Source: UBA8337 sp965658615 | GTDB lineage: Bacteria; Pseudomonadota; Alphaproteobacteria; RS24 | Reading direction: 5' to 3' | DNA: 37,504 nucleotides | Assembly (NCBI GenBank): GCA_965658615.1 | Contig: CBFHSX010000014.1 | Coordinates: 1 to 37,504 of the forward strand | Part shown: piece by piece, positions 31,419 to 37,504 of the stretch | How the letters are laid out: each line of letters starts with the position of its first letter | Position numbering within the stretch: position 1 is the first letter of the stretch | The notes under the pieces: generated by a model | Seen by the model: the letters and a program-made list of their open reading frames with translations, nothing else | Databases searched by the model: none | What the model was told of the DNA's origin: nothing | Position numbers and translations under genes: made by a program

Positions 31419-32516
31419 CTAAACATTAAACCGAAACAGCATCACATCGCCGTCTTCGACGATGTATTCCTTGCCTTCTTGGCGCAGGCGGCCGGCGTCA
31501 CGGGCACCTTGTTCGCCGCTATGCTCGGTATAATCGGCATAGGCGATGGTTTCGGCCTTGATAAAACCGCGTTCAAAATCCGTGTGGATGACGCCGGCGG
31601 CTTGCGGGGCTGAGGTGCCGCGTTTGATCGTCCAAGCGCGGCTTTCTTTCGGTCCGGCGGTGAAATAGGTGATGAGGTCGAGCAGCGCATAGCCCTGACG
31701 GATAAGGCGGTTGAGGCCCGGCTCTTCCAGCCCCAATGTCTCGAGATATTCCAGCCGCTCGGCATCGTCGAGCTGCGCCAACTCTTCTTCGATACGCGCC
31801 GAGATGACCACGCTCTCAGCTCCCTCGGCGGCGGCTTTTTCGGCCACTTTGGCCGATAGGCCATTACCGCCTTCTGCACTGTCTTCCTCGACATTACAGA
31901 CATAAATCACCGGCTTGGATGTGATCAATTGCAGGTTTTTATAATCGCGCTCGCGGCCTTGCGGAATATCGGCTTTACGGGCCGGGCGGCCTTCGCGTAA
32001 TTCGGCCAGTGCCAATTCCACCAGTTCCAATTCGGCCAGCGCCTCTTTATCCTTGGCGGCGGCTTTTTTGCGCAGGCCTGTTTCGCGTTTTTCAAGGCTT
32101 TCCAAATCGGCCAGCATCAGCTCGGTCTCTACCGTATCGGCATCTGCCAGCGGGTCAATCTTACCCTCGACATGGGTGATGTCGTCATCCTCAAAACAGC
32201 GCAGCACATGGGCGATGGCGTCGACTTCGCGAATATTGGCCAAAAACTGATTGCCCAGCCCCTCACCTTGCGACGCACCGCGCACCAGACCGGCAATATC
32301 GACGAAATTCAGTCGCGCCGGAATACGATTGGCCGACTGGGCAATATCAGCCAGCTTGTCCAGTCGCTCATCGGGCACGGACACCTCACCGACATTCGGC
32401 TCAATGGTGCAAAACGGGAAATTGGCCGCTTGCGCGCTGGCGGTTTTCGTCAACGCGTTAAACAGAGTGGATTTGCCGACATTCGGCAGACCGACAATAC
32501 CGCATTTAAATCCCAT
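31419..32516 (-). CDS. ychF: Redox-regulated ATPase YchF (Obg family)
   Basis: A 365-aa P-loop NTPase that prefers ATP over GTP and binds ribosomes. Walker A is GLPNVGKST (residues 9-17), the switch II region is FVDIAGLVRGASQGEGLGNQ, and the base-specificity motif, NKxD in other Obg proteins, appears as NVEED, as in YchF/OLA1. A C-terminal TGS domain begins at about residue 280 (LITYFTAGPKESRAWT). Full length. Start at 32516, one base after the pth stop, with Shine-Dalgarno GAGGAATCG inside pth, so the two genes are coupled. Last gene of the rplY-pth-ychF group. Confidence 0.97.
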   Translation of the reverse strand: MGFKCGIVGLPNVGKSTLFNALTKTASAQAANFPFCTIEPNVGEVSVPDERLDKLADIAQSANRIPARLNFVDIAGLVRGASQGEGLGNQFLANIREVDAIAHVLRCFEDDDITHVEGKIDPLADADTVETELMLADLESLEKRETGLRKKAAAKDKEALAELELVELALAELREGRPARKADIPQGRERDYKNLQLITSKPVIYVCNVEEDSAEGGNGLSAKVAEKAAAEGAESVVISARIEEELAQLDDAERLEYLETLGLEEPGLNRLIRQGYALLDLITYFTAGPKESRAWTIKRGTSAPQAAGVIHTDFERGFIKAETIAYADYTEHSGEQGARDAGRLRQEGKEYIVEDGDVMLFRFNV

Positions 32517-32517
32517 T

Positions 32518-33129
32518 TTACGATTCCTCTTCGGGCTTGGGCGCTTCGGGTTCCGGTGTGGGCGGCTTCATCGCCTCCACCACACGGGTTTGATAGGTTG
32601 CGTCATCACCGGCAGCCAGCAGCGGGGCATGGTCGCATAATGCGCGCAGAAAATCGGCCAGCCAATTAGCATCGGCCTTGGCGAAATCGCCCAGCACATG
32701 GCTGTTGACCTTGGCCTTATCGCCCGGGTGGCCGATGCCCAGTCGCGCGCGGCGGAAATCGCCACCCATATGCGCGTTAATGCTTTTCAGCCCATTATGA
32801 CCGGCAAAGCCACCGCCGCGTCGCATGCGCAATTTGCCGGGCGGCAGGTCAAGCTCGTCGTAAAAGACGACAATCTGACTGCCATCGAGCTTGTAGAAAT
32901 TGGCCGCTTCGGAAACCGAAATGCCGCTTTTATTCATGAAAGTCTGCGGTTTCAGCAGCAGGGTTTTTTCAGACCCGATACGTCCCTCGGCCAGCAAGCC
33001 GTGATATTTGGTTTTGAACGGGTCAAAAGAATAGGCCTCGGCCAGCGCATCAATCGCCATGAAACCGATATTATGGCGGTTCTTGGCGTATTTCGCGTCC
33101 GGATTACCGAGGCCTATAAATAATTGCAT
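32518..33129 (-). CDS. pth: Peptidyl-tRNA hydrolase
   Basis: A 203-aa esterase that recycles peptidyl-tRNA released from stalled ribosomes. Family marks: FIGLGNPDAKYAKNRHNIGF at the front with the conserved Asn and catalytic His, PQTFMNKSG, VFYDELDLPPGKLRMRRGGG with the Asp and GGGFAGHNGLKSI. A Pro/Glu-rich tail (TPEPEAPKPEEES) of about 20 residues extends the usual length. The start at 33129 has its Shine-Dalgarno inside a GC hairpin (33135-33154). It follows rplY by 30 bases, a common order in bacteria. Confidence 0.97.
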   Translation of the reverse strand: MQLFIGLGNPDAKYAKNRHNIGFMAIDALAEAYSFDPFKTKYHGLLAEGRIGSEKTLLLKPQTFMNKSGISVSEAANFYKLDGSQIVVFYDELDLPPGKLRMRRGGGFAGHNGLKSINAHMGGDFRRARLGIGHPGDKAKVNSHVLGDFAKADANWLADFLRALCDHAPLLAAGDDATYQTRVVEAMKPPTPEPEAPKPEEES

Positions 33130-33134
33130 GACAT

Positions 33135-33154
33135 GCCCCCAAAGAAAGGGGGGC
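33135..33154 (-). promoter_or_regulatory. Hairpin covering the pth ribosome-binding site
   Basis: On the minus strand GCCCCC (33154-33149) pairs with GGGGGC (33140-33135), an 8-base loop between them. The GGGGG arm is the likely Shine-Dalgarno of pth and ends five bases before its ATG (33129). There is no T-run. Ribosomes reaching the rplY stop (33162-33160) would open it, which suggests coupling to rplY translation. Confidence 0.5.
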
Positions 33155-33159
33155 GAAGA

Positions 33160-33816
33160 TTACTCTTCGCCGCCTTCATCGCCGCCTTCAGCGGCTTCGG
33201 CCTCATCAGCACCTTCTTCATCATCAGCACCGGCGCTTTCGCTTTTCAGCGCAGCCGGTGCGGCAATGGTGGCAATGGTGAAGTCACGGTCAGAAATAAC
33301 CGGCTCCACGCCTTCCGGCAGAGCCACTTCTGAAATATGCAGACTGTCATTCATTTCCGCTTCAGCCAGATCCACTTCAATGGTTTCGGGAATATTATCG
33401 GCCGGGCAGTTCAGTTCCACCGTGTAGCGCACAACATTCAGCACGCCGCCTTGTTTCAGGCCCGGGCATGTCTCTTCGTTCAGGAAGGTCACGCTCACTT
33501 CAACGGCGATTTTCGCACCCTTACCAAGGCGCAAGAAATCGGCATGCAGAATATCGTCGCGCACCGGATGCAATTGCACATCACGCGCAATCACGCGGTG
33601 TTTTTTGCCGTCCAGTTCAATATCCAGCAGCGTGCTGGTCAGGCGGCCCGTATTGAACAGCAGGGTCAATTCCTTACGCGGCACGGCAATGCCTTCCGGG
33701 TCTTTATTGTCCCCATAAATAACGGCCGGCACTTGTCCTTCACGACGCAATGCACGAGCGATCCCCTTACCGGCCCGTTCCCGCTTCTCAGCGGTAATTT
33801 CAAGAATATCAGACAT
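33160..33816 (-). CDS. rplY: Ribosomal protein bL25 with CTC domain
   Basis: A 218-aa long-form L25/CTC protein that binds 5S rRNA. The N-terminal L25 domain includes EKRERAGKGIARALRREG and VIYGDNKDPEGIAV; the CTC domain follows from about residue 95 (KGAKIAVEVSVTF, then ADNIPETIEVDL). The tail after about residue 190 is low complexity, acidic and glycine-rich (DDEEGADEAEAAEGGDEGG). Shine-Dalgarno AAAGGAGAC. The 5' leader carries two stem-loops. First gene of rplY-pth-ychF. Confidence 0.97.
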   Translation of the reverse strand: MSDILEITAEKRERAGKGIARALRREGQVPAVIYGDNKDPEGIAVPRKELTLLFNTGRLTSTLLDIELDGKKHRVIARDVQLHPVRDDILHADFLRLGKGAKIAVEVSVTFLNEETCPGLKQGGVLNVVRYTVELNCPADNIPETIEVDLAEAEMNDSLHISEVALPEGVEPVISDRDFTIATIAAPAALKSESAGADDEEGADEAEAAEGGDEGGEE

Positions 33817-33841
33817 AATTGTCTCCTTTTAGCGATAATTC

Positions 33842-33899
33842 CCGACACAACCCATGTCATGTCGGTCAAACCGATTTTCCTCCAGGGGTGCAAAATCGG
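33842..33899 (-). promoter_or_regulatory. Two stem-loops in the rplY leader
   Basis: Read on the minus strand, CCGATTTT (33899-33892) pairs with AAAATCGG (33878-33871), an 8-bp stem with a 13-base loop holding GGAGG; then CCGACA (33865-33860) pairs with TGTCGG (33847-33842), a 6-bp stem with a 12-base loop. Both lie between the likely promoter region and the rplY Shine-Dalgarno. The first loop imitates a ribosome-binding site. Ribosomal-protein leaders often bind their product; that is the inference. Confidence 0.45.
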
Positions 33900-33972
33900 A
33901 TCGTGCGCGGGTTATAGCCGCCATAGGGGTAAACATCAATAGGGATACTGCGCTTTGCGCGGCTTTTGCGCG

Positions 33973-34905
33973 CTAGTCGAACAGGCTCGAAACCGAGTGT
34001 TCGTCCGAGGTGCGGCGCATCGCTTCACCCATAAGCGGCGCAATATTGATGACGCCGAATTTATCCGAGCTCAAAATCGCCTCGGTCGGCTGAATCGTAT
34101 CGGTGATGCACAGTTTTTCCAGCTTTGACGCATTGACCCGATTGACTGCCTCGCCCGACAAGACGCCATGGGTAATATAAGCCGAAACCGAATTGGCGCC
34201 GTTTTCCAGCAGCGCGGCGGCGGCATTGCACAGCGTGCCGCCACTATCGACAATATCGTCAACCAGCAGGCAATCGCGGCCCGACACATCGCCGATAATA
34301 TTCATCACCTCGCTGACACCGGCGCGTTCGCGGCGTTTATCAACAATGGCCAGATCGGCACCGATGCGATTGCCCAGCGCGCGCGTGCGCACCACGCCGC
34401 CAACATCGGGCGAGACCACCATTAATTCGCGGTCCTTAAAGCGGGCGTGAATATCCTCGACAAATACCGGCGCGGCAAACAGATTATCGGTCGGAATATC
34501 GAAAAAGCCCTGAATTTGTCCGGCATGCAGGTCGAGGGTCAGCACGCGGTCGGCACCCGATGCCTCAATGAGATTGGCAACCAGCTTGGCCGAAATGGGT
34601 GTGCGCGGCCCGGGTTTGCGGTCTTGGCGGGCGTAACCGAAATAGGGCAGCACGGCCGTGATGCGTCGCGCCGAAGCACGCCGTAGCGCGTCGATAATAA
34701 TCAGCAATTCCATCAAATGGTCATTGGCCGGTGCCGAAGTGGACTGCACGATAAAGACGTCTTCGCCGCGCATATTTTCCTGAATCTCGACAAACACCTC
34801 ATTATCGGCAAAGCGCCGCACTTCGGTTTTGGCCAGTGGTACATCGAGATATTGGCTGATGGCTTGCGCCAAAGGCAGATTGGAATTACCGGCAATAATC
34901 TTCAT
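33973..34905 (-). CDS. prs: Ribose-phosphate pyrophosphokinase
   Basis: A 310-aa enzyme making PRPP from ribose-5-phosphate and ATP, for purines, pyrimidines, histidine, tryptophan and NAD. Motifs: YARQDRKPGPRTPISAKLVA (ATP and Mg2+ site), VVSPDVGGVVRTRALG, and the PRPP loop CLLVDDIVDSGGTLCNAA. Length is normal for class I. Start at 34905 with GGAG upstream. It is separated from pgeF by 92 bases, which hold a TGTTAT/ATAACA repeat, so a promoter of its own is likely, and the 156 bases after its end lead to the rplY leader. Confidence 0.97.
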   Translation of the reverse strand: MKIIAGNSNLPLAQAISQYLDVPLAKTEVRRFADNEVFVEIQENMRGEDVFIVQSTSAPANDHLMELLIIIDALRRASARRITAVLPYFGYARQDRKPGPRTPISAKLVANLIEASGADRVLTLDLHAGQIQGFFDIPTDNLFAAPVFVEDIHARFKDRELMVVSPDVGGVVRTRALGNRIGADLAIVDKRRERAGVSEVMNIIGDVSGRDCLLVDDIVDSGGTLCNAAAALLENGANSVSAYITHGVLSGEAVNRVNASKLEKLCITDTIQPTEAILSSDKFGVINIAPLMGEAMRRTSDEHSVSSLFD

Positions 34906-34926
34906 GGTGGGTCTCCAGAATCACTG

Positions 34927-34942
34927 TGTTATCTAAATAACA
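34927..34942. promoter_or_regulatory. Inverted repeat upstream of prs
   Basis: TGTTAT (34927-34932) and ATAACA (34937-34942) flank a CTAA spacer, 22 bases upstream of the prs start on the minus strand. Its AT-rich character sets it off from the surroundings and an operator or overlapping -10 element is possible. It is not the PurR consensus as I know it. Confidence 0.35.
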
Positions 34943-34997
34943 AAGCCACCCCAGATTCGCCATTTGCGATTTTGATTTATCCCCGTTTGTGTGCTTT

Positions 34998-35750
34998 TCA
35001 CGACAAACAGATGGCGGATATTTGACGCCCATAATCCGGTTCGCCCTTATGCGTGGTGCGGCGATAGGAAAAGAAGCGCGCTTCATCGGCATAGGTGCAG
35101 GCGCCGAGCCACTGCGCGGCGACGCCTTGGCGGGTGATTTGCCGCTGCACAAAGCGCGGCAGGTTAAACATGAAATGCCCGTCTTTTTCTGAAGCGATGA
35201 ATAAATCGAGATCGGCGGCATAATCGGCTTCAAAGCGGGCGATGAATTCCGGCCCGATTTCATACGCGCCTTGCGAAATGCACGGGCCAATGACGGCTTG
35301 CATATGCGCTTTTTGCGCGCCATGCGCCAGCATTGCGTCGATCGTGCCGGCGATAATGCCGTCAAACGCCCCGCGCCAACCACTATGCGCCGCGCCGATA
35401 ACGCCGTTCTGCATATCGGCAAAAAGAATGGGCGCACAATCGGCGGCCAGCGCGCCGATCGCCAGACCCGGCGTCGTGGTCACCAGCGCATCAGCTTTAA
35501 CGCTGTCTTGCGGCGCGTCGATAAAGGCAGCCACCGTGCTATGCGTTTGATGCGCGGTTTGCAAATGTGCGGCTCCCAGCGCGCGACGGACGCGGTCGCG
35601 GTTTTCCAAAATGGCGTCACGCTCATCATCCGAGCCGAGACCGATATTCAGGCTGTCATAAAGGCCGGTCGACACGCCGCCTTGGCGGGTGAAAAAGCCG
35701 TGGCTGATGCCGTCCAATTGCGGTGCGGTCAGAAAGGGCGGGGCGCTCAT
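34998..35750 (-). CDS. pgeF: Multicopper-like peptidoglycan editing factor (PgeF / YfiH)
   Basis: A 250-aa member of the YfiH/DUF152 family, now linked to peptidoglycan editing (amidase-type correction of misincorporated stem peptides) and earlier called polyphenol oxidase. Hallmarks: HGFFTRQGGVSTGLYDSLNI, TADCAPI-like AADCAPILFADMQNGVIGAA, AHSGWRGAFDGI and VIGPCISQGAYEIGPEF. The zinc-site Cys and His of the last two motifs are intact. Its ATG overlaps the midA-like stop (ATGA), so it is coupled to the genes before it. Older labels reflect laccase-like activity in some homologues. Confidence 0.93.
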   Translation of the reverse strand: MSAPPFLTAPQLDGISHGFFTRQGGVSTGLYDSLNIGLGSDDERDAILENRDRVRRALGAAHLQTAHQTHSTVAAFIDAPQDSVKADALVTTTPGLAIGALAADCAPILFADMQNGVIGAAHSGWRGAFDGIIAGTIDAMLAHGAQKAHMQAVIGPCISQGAYEIGPEFIARFEADYAADLDLFIASEKDGHFMFNLPRFVQRQITRQGVAAQWLGACTYADEARFFSYRRTTHKGEPDYGRQISAICLS

Positions 35751-36835
35751 GCGACAAACCCCGCAAGCGGCGGCATATCTTTATGCGCGACACCCAGCAC
35801 TTTAAACAGCGCGCCCATATGCTGCGGCGCAGCGAGGCGCAGGCGCTCCTCGTTAATTTGTTTTTCGCGCCCCGGGCTGGTCTGCATGAGTTGCTGCGCG
35901 CGCAAACTCAGCCCCAATGCCTCCAAAAACGGCCCCTGCCGGGTAATCGGCGCGGTGGTCAGGCCGTGGTTTTGGGCAATATGCGCCAAGAGCGGAAAAT
36001 TGACATGTGCCGTCAAGTCGGCGCGGCCCGGCGCGGCCAGCGGGTCGCTATATTTGTGCCCCTCCAGCGCTTGAAAACTGTCGCCGCAGGCCGTTTCGCC
36101 ATGGCCGTAATCAAGCAGCAGCGCTGCGCCACCATAAGCGGCTATATGCTTTGCCAATTGCGCCATGGCGGCCTCGCCATCGGGGCAGGCCTCAACCATA
36201 TCGCCGACCGCCAAATCGGCCGGCAGACAGTCTTGCAAAGCCTGCGACAGCGGCTGGCCCATGGTCGGTTTTTCGATGAATGCCAAAGCATCCTGCACGG
36301 CGTCGACATGGACTTCATCCCAGCCGCTTGCGGTTTTTTTGAATTGGTGAATGGGCAGGGCGTCGATAAATTCATTGGCGACCAGCAGTGTCGGCAGGGC
36401 CGGCAGCTCGGCCGCTATCTCGTGCCAATGCGCGTCCGGCACGGCTTGTTTTTGCGCCGCGCGCAGGGGCGGGCTCAGTTCGACAAAATGCACCTGCGCG
36501 GCTTCTGCAAAACCGGGCAGCACAGATGCGGCGCGCAGCATATCAGCCATCAGCGTGCCGCGCCCGGGGCCAAGCTCGGCCAGACAAAACGGCGTCGGTC
36601 GGCCCATGCGATCCCATAAATCAGCCACCCAAGCGCCCAGCAATTCGCCGAACATTTGGCTGATCTCAGGCGCGGTGATGAAATCGCCGCCATCCGCATC
36701 GGGCGCGCCAAACGGGCGGCGTTGCATATAATAGCCATGCTCAGGGTCGGTTAGGGCACGGCGCATATAATCGACGAGCGGCATGGGCCCCTTGGCTGCG
36801 ATTTCCTGCAGCAATATGTGCTTTAGCGGGCTCAT
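35747..36835 (-). CDS. SAM-dependent methyltransferase, MidA/NDUFAF7-like (DUF185)
   Basis: A 362-aa class I methyltransferase. It begins MSPLKHILLQEIAAKGPMPL, then MRRALTDPEHGYYMQRRPFG and GDFITAPEISQMFGELLGAW, and the SAM loop LAELGPGRGTLMADML. The eukaryotic relative NDUFAF7 dimethylates an arginine of complex I subunit NDUFS2; the bacterial role is inferred. Start at 36835 fits the family; the frame is open 205 codons upstream but that stretch is antisense-type noise across lgt. Stop overlaps the pgeF start and the start overlaps the lgt stop, so three genes are coupled. Confidence 0.93.
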   Translation of the reverse strand: MSPLKHILLQEIAAKGPMPLVDYMRRALTDPEHGYYMQRRPFGAPDADGGDFITAPEISQMFGELLGAWVADLWDRMGRPTPFCLAELGPGRGTLMADMLRAASVLPGFAEAAQVHFVELSPPLRAAQKQAVPDAHWHEIAAELPALPTLLVANEFIDALPIHQFKKTASGWDEVHVDAVQDALAFIEKPTMGQPLSQALQDCLPADLAVGDMVEACPDGEAAMAQLAKHIAAYGGAALLLDYGHGETACGDSFQALEGHKYSDPLAAPGRADLTAHVNFPLLAHIAQNHGLTTAPITRQGPFLEALGLSLRAQQLMQTSPGREKQINEERLRLAAPQHMGALFKVLGVAHKDMPPLAGFVA

Positions 36836-37504
36836 GATTTTGCGCGGCGCAGCGACCAGACAAGAAAGCCGATACCGGCCAATATCATCGGCAGCGACAG
36901 CACTTGCCCCATGGTTATGCCACCGGCCAGATAGCCAATATGTGCGTCGGGTTCGCGCACCAATTCTATGAGCGCGCGCGACAGGCCATAGCCGACAAGA
37001 AACAGGCCGGTCAGCAGGCCCGGACGGGCAAAGGCCTTGAACCGCCAGGCCAGAATATTCAGCATGATGAGCAGCAGCGCACCCTCCAGTGCCGCTTCGT
37101 AAAGCTGGCTCGGATGGCGCGGCAGCGGCCCGCCGGTCGGGAAGATAATGCCCCAAGGCGCATCCGTGACGCGGCCCCATAATTCGCCATTGATGAAATT
37201 GGCAATGCGCCCGAGCAGCAGCCCAAGCGGCACGGTGACGGCCACCATATCGCCAAGCGAGAGGATGGCAATCTTGTGTCGCCAGGCATAGACCAGCACA
37301 GCCAGTATCACGCCCAGCATGCCGCCATGAAACGACATGCCACCCTGCCAGACGGCCAGTACTTGACCGGGGTTTTCGAGATAATAGGCCGGACTGTAAA
37401 ACAGCACATAGCCCAGTCGCCCGCCGCCAATCGTGCCCAGCGTCACCCATAGCATTAAATCGTCAATATGCTCTTCCTTGGCCGGCACGCCCTGCGGCCA
37501 CAGC
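36832..37504 (-). CDS. lgt: Prolipoprotein diacylglyceryl transferase, partial
   Basis: The C-terminal 223 codons of an integral membrane enzyme that transfers diacylglycerol to the lipobox cysteine of lipoproteins. The visible part contains DDLMLWVTLGTIGGGRLGYV, GGMSFHGGMLG (catalytic His), PLGLLLGRIANFINGELWGR (the Lgt signature, shown here) and PRHPSQLYEAALEGALL. The N-terminal helices are outside the window; the frame stays open to its edge. The stop overlaps the midA-like ATG (ATGA). The order lgt, midA-like, pgeF is conserved in alphaproteobacteria. Confidence 0.96.
   Translation of the reverse strand, partial: LWPQGVPAKEEHIDDLMLWVTLGTIGGGRLGYVLFYSPAYYLENPGQVLAVWQGGMSFHGGMLGVILAVLVYAWRHKIAILSLGDMVAVTVPLGLLLGRIANFINGELWGRVTDAPWGIIFPTGGPLPRHPSQLYEAALEGALLLIMLNILAWRFKAFARPGLLTGLFLVGYGLSRALIELVREPDAHIGYLAGGITMGQVLSLPMILAGIGFLVWSLRRAKS

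Noticed and set aside
36836..37450. A 205-codon in-frame extension upstream of the midA-like gene.
   Set aside because: It lies on the lgt coding strand in another frame, is rich in Arg, Ala and Trp like shadow frames, and the family begins at MSPLKH.
1..37504. tRNA or rRNA genes, CRISPR arrays, insertion sequences, attachment sites, origins of replication.
   Set aside because: None was seen by eye. Genes are packed and the few gaps are short and accounted for.

Overview
The window is a gene-dense, GC-rich piece of an alphaproteobacterial chromosome. Three things point there: 5-aminolevulinate synthase (Shemin pathway) next to ferrochelatase, a three-gene petABC cytochrome bc1 operon with mitochondrial-type features, and the order leuA-mreB-mreC-mreD-mrdA-rodA. 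No rRNA, tRNA, CRISPR array, insertion sequence or phage module was seen. A FadD19-like acyl-CoA synthetase with two acyl-CoA dehydrogenases suggests a free-living heterotroph that degrades lipids or sterols. I could not place it to genus.

Layout. 1-1394 is the tail of a bufferin-type (MNIO/DUF692 RiPP) operon: the end of a DUF692 enzyme, a DUF2063 partner and a DoxX membrane protein. 1459-2391 is a LysR regulator with a 20-bp palindrome upstream. 2392-2706 is a leucine-attenuation region with a 43-codon leader peptide, followed by leuA and, only 20 bases later, the mreBCD-mrdA-rodA elongasome operon, then a membrane-anchored M20 peptidase. 11213-14434 (minus strand) carries glutaredoxin, a cold-shock protein, a DUF3108 protein, an MFS transporter and a small membrane protein. 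14503-16767 is hemA-hemH. 17136-22391 is a minus-strand catabolic operon (acyl-CoA synthetase, 2-hydroxyacid dehydrogenase, two acyl-CoA dehydrogenases) ending in a strong terminator.

22515-26917 (plus strand) holds a Ca2+/Na+ exchanger, a GNAT acetyltransferase, and the cluster DUF1285-CoA pyrophosphatase-DUF6111-like-cca. hemF lies tail-to-tail with cca and divergent from petABC. After petC come three hairpins in a row, the last a terminator, then a 52-aa membrane peptide and a solitary PemK/MazF-like toxin gene. The minus-strand right part is rplY-pth-ychF, then lgt (cut by the edge)-midA-like-pgeF-prs.

The most notable items are the leu leader, whose hairpin has no U-tract and which precedes a cell-shape operon; the bufferin-type operon at the left edge; the orphan PemK/MazF gene with an unclear start; the hairpins in the rplY leader and over the pth ribosome site; and the probable heteromeric acyl-CoA dehydrogenase pair. 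I found no clearly unprecedented multi-gene system. Most of the window is conserved core genome.
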